From assembly GCF_900162665.1 (NCBI RefSeq), contig NZ_LT727813.1, positions 68,961 to 132,960 on the forward strand: a stretch of DNA of 64,000 nucleotides, in the 5' to 3' direction. Position numbers and translations under genes: made by a program. The stretch comes from Oceanobacillus sojae. GTDB taxonomy: Bacteria; Bacillota; Bacilli; Bacillales; Amphibacillaceae. The first letter of the stretch is position 1; each line of letters opens with the position of its first letter. This document shows positions 10,377 through 19,035 of the stretch, piece by piece. The notes under the pieces are model-generated. The model was not told the origin of the DNA, searched no databases, and was given only the letters and a program-made list of their open reading frames with translations.

Positions 10377-12287
10377 CTATGCTACTATTCCTTTTCGATT
10401 TCCTTCCTCTTGATTTTGAGAAAACTGTACTGGCGTGTTGAATTTTTTTATGTTGAGTGCTCGTATTGCATTTAGAATTGCTAAAACGGATACTCCGACA
10501 TCAGCAAATACAGCTGCCCACATTGTTGCCATGCCTATAGCTCCCATAATCAATACAATCCCTTTAACACCCAATGCAAAAACAATGTTTTGTTTAGCGA
10601 TACGGAGTGTCTTTTTGCTTATCTTCATCACTGTAGCAATTTTGGACGGCTCATCGGTCATAATTACAACATCTGCAGCTTCAATAGCTGCATCTGAACC
10701 CAATCCCCCCATAGCAATACCGATATCTGCACGTGCAAGAACAGGAGCGTCATTGATGCCATCACCTACAAAGGCTAGACTTCTTTTTTCGTTTTTTTGC
10801 TTCATTAACTCTTCCACGTATTCAACCTTATCTGCAGGCAACAGCTCCGTATATACTTTATCTAGTTTGAGCTTAGTTGCAACCTTTTTCCCTACCGAAT
10901 CTGCATCCCCAGTTAGCATGACAGTTTGCGTGATTCCTGCGGATTTCAGAGCTGTTATTGCATGTGGAGCGTCCTGTTTAATTTCGTCTTCAACAAGGAT
11001 ATATCCCATGTATTCATTGTTAACAGCAATATGAACTGCAGTTCCAACAAGTTTTCTTTCATTGTAGGAAATGTGTTCTCGTTTCATAAGTTTGGCATTA
11101 CCCGCAAACACAACTTTTCCGTCAATTACTGATTTCACTCCATGACCAGCGACTTCTTTGATATCCTTAATACGGGAAGAATCAATCGTTTTTCCAAATG
11201 CCTGTTTGATACTTTGAGCGATGGGGTGGTTAGAATAATCCTCCGCATACGCTGCCAATTCCAATAACTCTTGATTGGACATTTTTTTAGAATATATTTC
11301 ACTGACAATGAAATTACCTTTTGTTAGTGTACCAGTCTTATCAAATACGACCATTTCTGTGTTGGCCAAAGCCTCAAGATAATTGGATCCCTTCACCAAA
11401 ACGCCAGATTTGGATGCCCCACCGATTCCGCCAAAAAAGCTGAGTGGTACCGAAATAACTAAGGCACAAGGACAAGAAATGACAAGGAAGATTAGAGCTC
11501 TTTCAATCCAGATGTCAAACGGTTGCCCCATGACAAGCGGCGGAATAATTGCTAGAATTAGTGCGGCAAAAAAAACAAACGGGGTATAGTATCGGGCAAA
11601 TTTTGTAATGAAATTTTCACTTTTGCTCTTTTTATCAGATGCATTTTCAACCAATTCGAGTATTTTTGCTACTGTAGACTGGCCGTATTCCTTGTTTACT
11701 TGAACGGTCAATTTACCAGTTTGGTTAATACAACCACTGATTACTTCTTCTCCTTTTTGCGCATCTCGTGGAGCAGACTCACCTGTTAGTGCTGAAGTAT
11801 CTATTGTAGAGAAGCCATCTGTTATTATTCCATCCAGAGGGATTCGCTCTCCAGGTTTCACTACAATACTCTCATTAATTTGTACCTCTTCCGGGTCAAC
11901 CTGTATCATTTCTCCATTTCTAAGCACATTAGCATGGTCGGGTCGAATATCCATCAGTTCGGATATTGACCTGCGTGATCTTGAAACTGCATAGGATTGA
12001 AATAACTCACCTACTTGGAAAAACAACATAACAGCAATACCCTCAGGATATTCTCCAAGACAGAAAGCTCCAATCGTAGCTATTGACATTAGGAAGTTTT
12101 CGTCAAAGACCTGTCCTCGAATGATATTTCTTGCTGCTTTCCAGAGTATGTCTCCTCCAACGATGAGATAGGGGATAAAAAATACTAGAAATTCGGAAAG
12201 ACCATCTAAATTAGAGATAAATGCTGCTACAAAACCTGCAGATGCAATAAGGATACGTAGCAATCTTCTCTTTTCTTTTTCGGACAT
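10377..12287 (-). CDS. Heavy-metal translocating P-type ATPase (Zn/Cd/Pb exporter type)
   Basis: This is a 636-aa P1B-type ATPase. Visible motifs are TGES near residue 168, the metal-site CPC in SCPCALVISVPLSF near 272, phosphorylation DKTGT near 316, the HP motif YSNHPIA near 345 and GDGINDAP near 512. It lacks the N-terminal HMA domain normal in CadA/ZntA proteins. A free HMA protein is encoded 110 bp upstream in the same operon. A membrane exporter of divalent soft metals is the likely role. The adjacent ArsR-type sensor supports this. Confidence 0.92.
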   Translation of the reverse strand: MSEKEKRRLLRILIASAGFVAAFISNLDGLSEFLVFFIPYLIVGGDILWKAARNIIRGQVFDENFLMSIATIGAFCLGEYPEGIAVMLFFQVGELFQSYAVSRSRRSISELMDIRPDHANVLRNGEMIQVDPEEVQINESIVVKPGERIPLDGIITDGFSTIDTSALTGESAPRDAQKGEEVISGCINQTGKLTVQVNKEYGQSTVAKILELVENASDKKSKSENFITKFARYYTPFVFFAALILAIIPPLVMGQPFDIWIERALIFLVISCPCALVISVPLSFFGGIGGASKSGVLVKGSNYLEALANTEMVVFDKTGTLTKGNFIVSEIYSKKMSNQELLELAAYAEDYSNHPIAQSIKQAFGKTIDSSRIKDIKEVAGHGVKSVIDGKVVFAGNAKLMKREHISYNERKLVGTAVHIAVNNEYMGYILVEDEIKQDAPHAITALKSAGITQTVMLTGDADSVGKKVATKLKLDKVYTELLPADKVEYVEELMKQKNEKRSLAFVGDGINDAPVLARADIGIAMGGLGSDAAIEAADVVIMTDEPSKIATVMKISKKTLRIAKQNIVFALGVKGIVLIMGAIGMATMWAAVFADVGVSVLAILNAIRALNIKKFNTPVQFSQNQEEGNRKGIVA

Positions 12288-12396
12288 GTTTGTATCCTCC
12301 TTATATTTGAGTCAGCAACCGTTATAACTGTAAAACTGCTACTGACTCAAACATTGTATTTCGTTTTGTATTAAATGGACGTGAAAATTTAACAAC

Positions 12397-12615
12397 TTAA
12401 GTTTCTATCGACACCCCCGAATCAATTTTCTTTATAATCTTCTTAGCTTGTTTAAATACTGCATCGAATTTATCATCTGGCGCCTCAAGAATCATTCTTT
12501 GACCCATGAAATTGACCTTTACATCGGTAACGTCATCTAGCTTGCTAATACCATGTTCAATTTTCGCTGCACAATTGCCACAGTCCACATCTAGTAGTTT
12601 ATAAGTTTTCTTCAT
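12397..12615 (-). CDS. Free HMA-domain metal-binding protein
   Basis: This 72-aa protein is a single heavy-metal-associated domain with motif DCGNCAAKIE (metal-binding Cys-x-x-Cys near residues 12-15) and the usual beta-alpha-beta spacing. The DCxxC form matches the N-terminal domains of CadA/ZntA more than the MxCxxC of copper chaperones. It precedes the ATPase gene that lacks such a domain, so it probably acts in trans. An AAGGAGC ribosome site and a good promoter (12642-12670) lie upstream. Confidence 0.85.
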   Translation of the reverse strand: MKKTYKLLDVDCGNCAAKIEHGISKLDDVTDVKVNFMGQRMILEAPDDKFDAVFKQAKKIIKKIDSGVSIET

Positions 12616-12641
12616 AAAGTAATTGCTCCTTTTTATTATTT

Positions 12642-12685
12642 TTTATACAATCAAACTATAAAACAATCAAGCAATCATTTGATTG
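12642..12685 (-). promoter_or_regulatory. Promoter and repeated TGATTG operator of the metal-efflux operon
   Basis: On the minus strand, TTGATT (12665-12670) and TATAAA (12642-12647) are 17 bp apart. Directly upstream is the perfect palindrome CAATCATTTGATTG (12672-12685). Further CAATCA copies occur at 12648 and 12664, inside the spacer and -35 region. Such placement is typical of ArsR/SmtB operators. Binding by the regulator at 9929 is inferred. Confidence 0.65.
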
Positions 12686-12910
12686 TATCTAAATTCTAGT
12701 ATAATGACTTTATCTTTCACTCTCTACATATTTGGAAAGGAAAGACCGATAGGGCTAGAATTATGGCTGATTGGAACAAATTTATAAGAACTGTAGAAAT
12801 GTTTATTTAATGGATAGGTATAAAAATTAAAGCAGTTTTCATTTTGTAATCAACAACGTACATCGTATTCTCATAAGAAAAAAATCAATATTTAAGGAGG
12901 TATAAATATC

Positions 12911-13858
12911 ATGAACAGTTCTTTTTTCTCACATATCAATGCTGATATGAATTTAATACAAAATAATCAACATGTTGTTTATCAGTTGAATCCAAGTAAG
13001 GGACAAGGAACCGCGTCTGTTCATTCTGTACTCCCTGGAGTTGAGGTAACCATCTTTAATTTTCAGACCAGCGCTTTTGTACCAACAGCTCATCTGAACA
13101 TGAATATTTTAGAGTTAAATCACTGCCTTGAAGGACGTGCTGAATGTAAAATGAAGGATGGATGTTTGCAATACATAGGGGAAGGTGATTTGTTTATGAA
13201 TACGATGAGGAATCACAGTAATTGTATTGAATTCCCCTTAGAATACTATAAAGGTATAAACGTTACGATTGATCTGGATAAGTTTACAGGTCAACTATCG
13301 GAGCATCTCCCCGATATGGAAATTGATGTACGGGGTCTTGTTAACCGCTTTTTTGAAAACGATGAATGCTTTTTTATACAAGCAAAAGAGAATATTCAAC
13401 ATATCTTTAAAGGTATGTATTCTATACCAGTTGAGGCTAGAGATACCTATTACAGGCTGAAGGTTCTGGAAATTTTAATTTACCTTTATTATTTTGATAC
13501 AGCTAAAGAGCAGCAAAACAATTTTTTTGTCCGGCAAGAAGTTGACATTATCAAACAGATTAAAAAGATGATGACGGAACAATTTGAACAGAGATTTACG
13601 ATTGATGAACTAGCAAGACAATATCACATCAGTCCTACTGCATTAAAGACTATTTTTAAAGGAGTATACGGTGTTTCTATTGGGGAGTATATGAAAGCGT
13701 ATCGTATCAAAAAAGCGGCTTCTATGTTACTTAAAACTCAAGAAAGTATTGGGGAAATCGCTTCGGCAGTGGGATATAAAAGTCAAAGTAAATTTGGAGC
13801 TGCTTTTAAGGATATATACAAAATAACACCTTTAAAATATCGAAGTAAATATAATTAA
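12911..13858 (+). CDS. AraC family transcriptional regulator
   Basis: This 315-aa protein has an N-terminal sensing region rich in beta structure and a C-terminal double helix-turn-helix (about residues 215-312; FTIDELARQYHISPTALKTIFKGVYGVSIGEYMKAYRIKKAASML and IGEIASAVGYKSQSKFGAAFKDIYKITPLKYR). It resembles the PchR-like subgroup often linked to siderophore uptake, but no such genes adjoin it. A strong AAGGAGG ribosome site precedes the ATG, and a terminator follows at 13973. Confidence 0.88.
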   Translation: MNSSFFSHINADMNLIQNNQHVVYQLNPSKGQGTASVHSVLPGVEVTIFNFQTSAFVPTAHLNMNILELNHCLEGRAECKMKDGCLQYIGEGDLFMNTMRNHSNCIEFPLEYYKGINVTIDLDKFTGQLSEHLPDMEIDVRGLVNRFFENDECFFIQAKENIQHIFKGMYSIPVEARDTYYRLKVLEILIYLYYFDTAKEQQNNFFVRQEVDIIKQIKKMMTEQFEQRFTIDELARQYHISPTALKTIFKGVYGVSIGEYMKAYRIKKAASMLLKTQESIGEIASAVGYKSQSKFGAAFKDIYKITPLKYRSKYN

Positions 13859-13972
13859 ATCTAATTTTAGTCTGATACCTGTTTTAAAATGAAGGAGTGG
13901 GAGTTATTAGGAGCATCTATAAGAGTGACTTGACTGAAGGGAAATGCTTTAAAATTTTAAATAATGACATTC

Positions 13973-14013
13973 AAATAACCAGAGGACGGGATCATATCTC
14001 TGGTTATTTTTAA
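13973..14013 (+). terminator. Terminator after the AraC regulator
   Basis: AAATAACCAGAG (13973-13984) pairs with CTCTGGTTATTT (13998-14009) and is followed by T residues. Confidence 0.8.
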
Positions 14014-14043
14014 TGTACTGACTTATCTCTGATATAAAAAGAT

Positions 14044-14072
14044 TTGACAATTGTTTTGATGGCTTCTACACT
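14044..14072 (+). promoter_or_regulatory. Promoter of the M-box/mgtE unit
   Basis: TTGACA (14044-14049) and TACACT (14067-14072) are separated by 17 bp. Transcription would start near 14079, just before the riboswitch. Confidence 0.75.
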
Positions 14073-14090
14073 AGATGAGGATAGTCATAT

Positions 14091-14252
14091 ACGAATTCCT
14101 CGCTAGGTGAGGCTCCTATGTGGAGAAATGCTGCTGCCCAGAAATGTCGAAAGACTCCAATGGGTCAACAGGAACCATCGACTTAAGGTGGTTTTTAATG
14201 TAGCTGGATATATTTCCTACGCCACATAGTGCTAAAGCTCTGCGAAGGAGGT
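14091..14252 (+). ncRNA. M-box (ykoK leader) Mg2+ riboswitch
   Basis: Core elements of the M-box family are all present in order: CTAGGTGAGGCTCCTATG, GCTGCTGCCCAGAAATGTC, GAAAGACTCCAATGGGTC, CATCGACTTAAGGTGG, TACGCCACATAGTGCTAAAGC and a closing GCGAAGG that pairs with CCTCGC at the 5' side. The RNA senses Mg2+ and normally forces termination when Mg2+ is ample. It precedes a terminator and the mgtE gene, which fits Mg2+ uptake control. Confidence 0.95.
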
Positions 14253-14336
14253 TTATTCATTATAAAATGACTTAGGCTTTATACGCACTTTGTGTGGTGA
14301 CGCTTGAGTGATCTGCATTATGCAGTCGCAAATGTT

Positions 14337-14370
14337 AAACATCCTTCTTTGTGGAGAGGGATGTTTTTTC
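14337..14370 (+). terminator. Riboswitch-controlled terminator of mgtE leader
   Basis: AACATCC (14338-14344) pairs with GGATGTT (14359-14365), followed by a T run to 14369. It lies 85 nt beyond the M-box, as expected for its expression platform. Confidence 0.8.
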
Positions 14371-14430
14371 GTTGTTCGGGTAAAAAAACTTGTGAGGATT
14401 TCGTTTCTAAGACGAAAGGAGGTGGTGGGG

Positions 14431-14508
14431 ATGACTGACCCCTTTGAGAGTAGGTTATGCACAAAAATTGAAAAGAAAATCCCCTCACCTTGGGGAGAGC
14501 ATCTTTAA
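14431..14508 (+). CDS. Candidate 25-aa leader peptide upstream of mgtE
   Basis: ATG at 14431 has a very strong ribosome site (AAAGGAGGTGG, 8-nt spacing). It opens a 25-codon frame reading MTDPFESRLCTKIEKKIPSP and then WGEHL, ending 15 nt before the mgtE start. A small hairpin, TTTCGT/ACGAAA (about 14399-14416), overlaps the ribosome site, and a CCCC/GGGG hairpin lies near its end. It sits after the M-box terminator, so it could add a translational control step. It could also be a chance or relic ORF. Confidence 0.45.
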   Translation: MTDPFESRLCTKIEKKIPSPWGEHL

Positions 14509-14523
14509 AAGGAGGTTCTCAAT

Positions 14524-15507
14524 ATGAATCACAGCATTTATGAACACGAAACAACTGGAACGTTAATGAAACAAGGGTACGTTGCTTTGCAAGAAACTTG
14601 TACAGTAGAGCAAGCTATTCTTCATTTAAGAGAACAGGTACAAGGAAAAAGGAATATTCATTATGTCTATATGATTGATGAAGATCAACAGTTAACAGGT
14701 GTATTATCGGTGCGTGAATTATTAGCCGCAAGCGATACGGAGGAACTTGCGGATATTATGAAAAAGAATCTTATTTATTTCCCAGCAAATTTGGACCAAG
14801 AAGAAGCAGCCAAAGTTTTCAGGGATAAAGACCTTGTTTCGATTCCCGTCGTGAATAAATGGAAACAATTGATGGGGATTATTCATGTAGAAGATATTAT
14901 TGATGTCATTCATCAGGAGGCTGATGAAGATATAGGAAAACTTACAGCATCTGGAAAAGAAATTGATTTCCATACCCGTCCGCTCATAGCAGCTGGAAAA
15001 AGGCTTCCATGGCTTATCTTATTATTATTTATTGGATTGATTTCTGGGGGAATCATTGAAAGTTTTGAAGAAACATTAGAAGCAGTAGTTGCCCTAGCTT
15101 TTTTCATGCCAATGATTGCAGGAATGACTGGAAATACTGGCACACAATCACTTGCTGTTGTCGTTCGCGGACTTGTATCAGAAAAACTCGATTTTAAAAA
15201 AGCTACTAAGCTTTTATGGAGAGAACTATTGGTAGGAATTATCATTGGACTTACTTGCGCGATTATCATTGCAATTGTCGCTTATATATGGAGAGGAAGC
15301 TTGATGCTTGGATTTGTCGTTGGTGTTTCACTCTTGGCTACGTTGATTATCGGAACGCTCGCCGGAACGATTATTCCGCTGATTCTTTATAAGTGTAAAG
15401 CAGATCCTGCCGTTGCTTCAGGACCGCTGATCACAACAATTAATGACATTCTATCCTTGCTTATTTACTTTGGTATTGCCACGATGTTTATCTCAAGGAT
15501 TATGTGA
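14524..15507 (+). CDS. mgtE: MgtE-type magnesium transporter lacking the N-terminal regulatory domain
   Basis: This 327-aa protein has two CBS domains (about residues 15-135; VTGVLSVRELL-like and IPVVNKWKQLMGIIHVEDI). The membrane domain of MgtE follows, with five segments and the pore signature FMPMIAGMTGNTGTQSLAVVVRG. Typical MgtE is about 450 aa and starts with a helical N domain of about 130 residues, which is absent here. The start has a AAAGGAGGTT ribosome site, so the short form looks genuine and not a frameshift. The M-box upstream supports Mg2+ import. Confidence 0.9.
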   Translation: MNHSIYEHETTGTLMKQGYVALQETCTVEQAILHLREQVQGKRNIHYVYMIDEDQQLTGVLSVRELLAASDTEELADIMKKNLIYFPANLDQEEAAKVFRDKDLVSIPVVNKWKQLMGIIHVEDIIDVIHQEADEDIGKLTASGKEIDFHTRPLIAAGKRLPWLILLLFIGLISGGIIESFEETLEAVVALAFFMPMIAGMTGNTGTQSLAVVVRGLVSEKLDFKKATKLLWRELLVGIIIGLTCAIIIAIVAYIWRGSLMLGFVVGVSLLATLIIGTLAGTIIPLILYKCKADPAVASGPLITTINDILSLLIYFGIATMFISRIM

Positions 15508-15613
15508 AATCCCGATTCGTTTTAGAAGTTTTGTCGTAATTTAAACCTAAAAAAAGCATCGGGGCTGGTATCTATGTTTTTCTCGATTTTCAGTTTATAC
15601 ATGTATCAAAATG

Positions 15614-15748
15614 ATGTGTAAAGAGTTTAGAAACAGTAAAAAAGTAGAATTAGCTCTACCTCATTTTGTAAGGCCGGAAGAAATTGCAGCAACAGCTGTA
15701 TTTTTAGCTTCATATCCTGACGGAAATGCATATACCGATCAAACTTGA
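15614..15748 (+). pseudogene. Short-chain dehydrogenase 3' remnant
   Basis: A 44-codon frame reads HFVRPEEIAATAVFLASYPD then GNAYTDQT and a stop. This is the substrate-loop end of an SDR protein, which normally has over 240 aa and a few more residues (GQTIxVNGG). The Rossmann fold and the YxxxK site are missing. It is followed by a terminator at 15874. Confidence 0.7.
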
Positions 15749-15873
15749 GATTAAATAGTGATAATGTTATGTTTTAACAGATTTAAAATGTAAAGTGCAG
15801 TATTGTTAGTATTTGAATAGATATTGCTAGTGGTTCCAAATAAAATCTTTAAAATAATTTCAGACATAAATTT

Positions 15874-15908
15874 AGCACAATCTAATTAACATCAGATTGT
15901 GCTTTTTA
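15874..15908 (+). terminator. Terminator after SDR remnant
   Basis: AGCACAATCT (15874-15883) pairs with AGATTGTGCT (15894-15903) and runs into TTTTT. The remaining sequence to 16119 shows no gene, only a weak hairpin near 16022-16050 that could end the minus-strand copper operon. Confidence 0.75.
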
Positions 15909-16119
15909 TTAAAAGTAGTTTCTACCTCTTGAATATTTTTCTGTAGTGGTAAACCAAATAAAAGTTGATTTTATTAAAATCATTGCTTAGTAATACAAAG
16001 AATCTGCTGATATATTATGAATATAAAAAAACACTTATAACAGTGCCCTTTTATATTCATTAATGTCGCTTATTTAACATTTATCTATTAAAATTAAAAA
16101 AAGCAACATACTTTATTAT

Positions 16120-16219
16120 TTAGTGATGATGCTCATGTCCCTCATTTGAATCTTCTGGCTCGTCAACATCCTCTACTTCCTTATAATCTTCTACAATAAA
16201 TTGTTTTGTTAGCATAACG
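16120..16219 (-). pseudogene. 3' part of IS-interrupted YtkA/FixH-like lipoprotein gene
   Basis: The minus strand reads TKQFIVEDYKEVEDVDEPED then SNEGHEHHH and a stop, an acidic His-rich tail. Joining it across the IS21 element (one copy of the 8-bp duplication removed) continues the frame of the N-terminal part at 18664-19035 (...NSNVML + TKQFIV...). His-rich tails are common in YtkA-like proteins linked to copper handling. Confidence 0.8.
16212..16219. repeat. 8-bp target duplication of IS21 copy 1 (GCATAACG)
   Basis: GCATAACG at 16212-16219 is repeated at 18656-18663, directly outside the two IS ends. This marks a clean insertion. Confidence 0.95.
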
Positions 16220-16252
16220 TGTTTATGGCAAACTAATAATGTAGGGATTGGC

Positions 16253-16294
16253 ATTTAATTTATGTATGGCCCGTAGGGCATACATAAATTAAAT
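16253..16294. repeat. Long hairpin upstream of istA
   Basis: ATTTAATTTATGTATGGCCC (16253-16272) pairs with GGGCATACATAAATTAAAT (16276-16294) with one bulged base and a 3-nt loop. It may shield istA from outside transcription. The second IS copy carries it at 62601-62642. Confidence 0.85.
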
Positions 16295-16371
16295 ACGCCA
16301 CTTGCCAACTCCTCCAAATAACTTTAAACTCCTCGTTGGACCAACAACGTTCGACAGGAGGTTATTAGGAG

Positions 16372-17871
16372 ATGTTAGCAGTGGCACAAATTGATTATAT
16401 CAGACATGAGGTAAATCAAAAAGGTGAATCCTATGCCGATGTGGCAAGGAGAATGGAAGTTGACCCACGTACAGTTAGTAAGTATGCAAATCAGGAAGAG
16501 TTCAAAAGAAAGAAAAAGCAAAAACGAAAAGCACGGGTAATGGAGCCAGTTAAGCCCATTATAGATAAGTGGATTAAAGAAGATTTAAAGAAGAAAAAGA
16601 AGTATCAGAGAACAGCTAAAAAAATGTATGAGCAATTAAGAGATTTTCATAGCTTTACAGGGTCAGACCGCACTGTACGCGATTATGTATCCAAAAGAAA
16701 AAAGGAATTAAAGGAATCGATGACAGAAGCAGCCTTACCTCTTGAATCTATACCAGGTACAGCTCAAGTTGACTTTGGAACTGGGCCATTTAACTATGAT
16801 TCAGAAACGATCGATTTACCGTACTTAGTGATGTCGTTTCCGTATAGTAATAGCTTTTATTTTCAAGTTTTTCCTTCGGAAAATACAGAATGCTTATTGG
16901 AAGGTTTACAACGGATGTTTCAACATATGGGCGGGGTTCCGAAGACGATACGATTTGATAATTTATCCCCTGCAGTGAACAAAATATTTTCTAAAGGGGA
17001 ACGTGAATTAACAGATACATTTGAACGCTTTGTATTACACTTTGGTTTTCAGTATGAGTTTTGTAATCCAGGTAAAGGCAATGAAAAAGGCCATGTAGAA
17101 GCCATGGTGAAATATGTAAGAAACAACTTTTTATTACCGGAAAATAGGATTATAAACGTTGATCATTTCAATGAAACATTATGGGAAATGGCAGAAAAAG
17201 ATCGTGATCGACTACATTACGATAAAAAGATCCTTCAGTCAAAATTGTTTGAAGAGGATTTAAATAGCTTTCTTATGTTGCCTGAAAAGGGATTTGAATG
17301 TGCTCGATATGAGGAATTGAAATCAGACAAATATGGAATCGTCAATGTAGATACAAAACAATATTCGACATCTCCAAGGTTTGCGCAACAAAAAATTAGA
17401 GTCCGTATTACTTATAACGAAATTGCCATTTTGAACGAAGATAACGAAGTGATTGCCAAACACACCAGACTCTATGGTGTAAGGCGGAAATCTATGATTT
17501 GGCAGCCTTATCTAGATTTATTGTCCAAACGACCAAGAGCTATAAAATATTCAAGTATTTACAACCAGTTTCCATCTATTTGGACGGACTATTTAAAGAA
17601 CTGTACAGAAGAAGAACAAAAAAATGCTTTACGCCTATTAGGAGAACTTTTAAAGAATGATGATTTTTCATTACTCAATGAAGCTCTTACGATGGCTTCA
17701 TCTCATGGCCATCCAAGTACGGATCAAATCAAGCATTGTTTTTACACTGTAATAAATCAAAGCAATACATATAAGGAGATAAGTCCAGCTATTAATCTAC
17801 CAACTATGCCTGCGGCAACCAGAGGGCTTTCTCATTATGATTCTTTACTTCAAAGCGGAGGTGTATCTTGA
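16372..17871 (+). CDS. istA: IS21 family transposase IstA (copy 1)
   Basis: This 499-aa DDE transposase has an N-terminal HTH (about residues 15-45; SYADVARRMEVDPRTVSKYAN). The catalytic core includes QVDFGTGP near 135 (first Asp), RFDNLSPA near 200 (second Asp) and GNEKGHVEAMVKYVRNN near 238 (Glu). A Mu-type C-terminal domain follows. A GGAGG ribosome site precedes the ATG. The stop overlaps istB by 4 bp. Confidence 0.95.
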   Translation: MLAVAQIDYIRHEVNQKGESYADVARRMEVDPRTVSKYANQEEFKRKKKQKRKARVMEPVKPIIDKWIKEDLKKKKKYQRTAKKMYEQLRDFHSFTGSDRTVRDYVSKRKKELKESMTEAALPLESIPGTAQVDFGTGPFNYDSETIDLPYLVMSFPYSNSFYFQVFPSENTECLLEGLQRMFQHMGGVPKTIRFDNLSPAVNKIFSKGERELTDTFERFVLHFGFQYEFCNPGKGNEKGHVEAMVKYVRNNFLLPENRIINVDHFNETLWEMAEKDRDRLHYDKKILQSKLFEEDLNSFLMLPEKGFECARYEELKSDKYGIVNVDTKQYSTSPRFAQQKIRVRITYNEIAILNEDNEVIAKHTRLYGVRRKSMIWQPYLDLLSKRPRAIKYSSIYNQFPSIWTDYLKNCTEEEQKNALRLLGELLKNDDFSLLNEALTMASSHGHPSTDQIKHCFYTVINQSNTYKEISPAINLPTMPAATRGLSHYDSLLQSGGVS

Positions 17872-18590
17872 TGAAAGAGCAAATTGAAGCACATGCCAAA
17901 CGCTTGAAGTTAAGTTGGATAAGAGAGCATTACCATGAAATTAAAGCTGAAAATAATTATGACTATCTTCTTCAATTATTTGAAAGGGAGGTTGAAAATA
18001 GAGAGGAAAGAAAAGTGAACTTATTACTAAAGCAAGCACAATTACCAAAGACAGGCGACCAACCTTTTCAATGGGAACATATTCAAATCCCTCAAGGGAT
18101 TGATCGTGATAAGATCCTCCAAGGGGAATTTATTCATGAAAAGGAAAATCTGATTTTATATGGTGGAGTCGGCACAGGGAAAACTTATTTGGCAACATTA
18201 ATTAGCTTAAATGCCATACATAGGTATGGCACCAAAGTGAAGTTCTTTACGTTGGCATCTTTAGCAAATAAATTAATAGAGGCGAACCAAAATGGTTCCC
18301 TCCCCAGGCTGATTAAACAGCTTGAAAGACTGGATTTACTTATATTAGATGAACTAGGCTATATTCCTCTTCACAAAGAAGGTGCAGAGTTATTGTTTCA
18401 GGTGATATCTATGTGTTATGAAAACAAAAGCTTGGTGATTACTACCAACCTTCAATTTGGACAATGGAATCATGTTTTTGGGGATCCAATATTAACAGAG
18501 GCTGTGATTGATCGACTTATTCATCATTCACATTTACTACTTTTTAACGGTGAGAGTTTTCGTTATAAAGAATCATTAATACAGCAATAA
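17868..18590 (+). CDS. istB: IS21 helper ATPase IstB (copy 1)
   Basis: This 240-aa DnaC-like AAA+ ATPase has Walker A GGVGTGKTYLA near residue 97 and Walker B LLILDELGYIP near 160. It partners IstA in target selection. ATGA overlap with istA indicates translational coupling. Confidence 0.95.
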   Translation: MMKEQIEAHAKRLKLSWIREHYHEIKAENNYDYLLQLFEREVENREERKVNLLLKQAQLPKTGDQPFQWEHIQIPQGIDRDKILQGEFIHEKENLILYGGVGTGKTYLATLISLNAIHRYGTKVKFFTLASLANKLIEANQNGSLPRLIKQLERLDLLILDELGYIPLHKEGAELLFQVISMCYENKSLVITTNLQFGQWNHVFGDPILTEAVIDRLIHHSHLLLFNGESFRYKESLIQQ

Positions 18591-18663
18591 TTGGAGGCGA
18601 CAAGTGGCATGCATTTTTAAATGCCATTTCATACATTTTTTACTTGCCAAATACAGCATAACG

Positions 18664-19035
18664 TTTGAATTGTTGTATCTTGCATGTATTTTTATATTGT
18701 ATACACCATCCTTTTCAAAAAGCGTCTCTATCTCATATCTGCTATTTAATGTTTTTTCAAACAGATGGCTCCAGTACCTTCTCAGAATCTTTCTCCCATA
18801 TTTCTGCAGATATTTCATCTACATCGGTTAATGCTTTCCCACTTTCTGATAGCTCAATTTCCAACTTTGTATTCTCTTCTTTAACAATATTTTGAGGTAT
18901 TTGTACATTGATTTCTAAAGGTTCTTTCTTATAATATTTCTTTGTGACACCTTTATCTACTGCTTGAAAAGAACAACCTATTAATATTATGGACATTGTA
19001 ACGCCAAACAATCCTACACTGATTCTTTTTATCAT
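18664..19035 (-). pseudogene. 5' part of YtkA/FixH-like lipoprotein gene, frameshifted and IS-interrupted
   Basis: The frame begins MIKRISVGLFGVTMSIILIG followed by CSF, a lipoprotein signal with a lipobox Cys at residue 21. It then reads ALTDVDEISAEIWEKDSEK, as in YtkA-like domains. After VLEPSV it stops, and the homologous reading resumes in another frame (RYEIETLFEKDGVYNIKIHA) up to the IS at 18655. So a frameshift near 18775 and the IS insertion both break it. The start overlaps the preceding PepSY relic by 4 bp. Extracytoplasmic copper-related function is inferred from the operon. Confidence 0.8.

Larger units (their letters stand above)
16220..18655 (+). mobile_element. Complete IS21-family insertion sequence, copy 1 (2436 bp)
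   Basis: The ends are TGTTTATGGCAAACTAA on the left and, as reverse complement, TGTATTTGGCAAGTAAA on the right, sharing a TGTnTnTGGCAA terminal repeat with TG/CA tips. It carries istA and istB and is flanked by an 8-bp duplication. An identical-length copy in opposite orientation lies at 60240-62675, with ORF products identical. The insertion splits a YtkA-like lipoprotein gene. Confidence 0.95.

Noticed and set aside
10435-11034. 199-aa plus-strand ORF over the P-type ATPase
   Set aside because: It is the antisense shadow of a conserved ATPase with all motifs on the minus strand; its repetitive Ser/Thr/Ile composition is typical of a shadow.
14308-14508. 66-aa ORF spanning the riboswitch terminator
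   Set aside because: The upstream part lies across the terminator hairpin without a ribosome site; only the internal ATG at 14431 has one.
18576-18818. 80-aa minus ORF across the IS21 right end
   Set aside because: It is a chimera of the interrupted YtkA-like gene and IS terminal sequence, not a separate gene.
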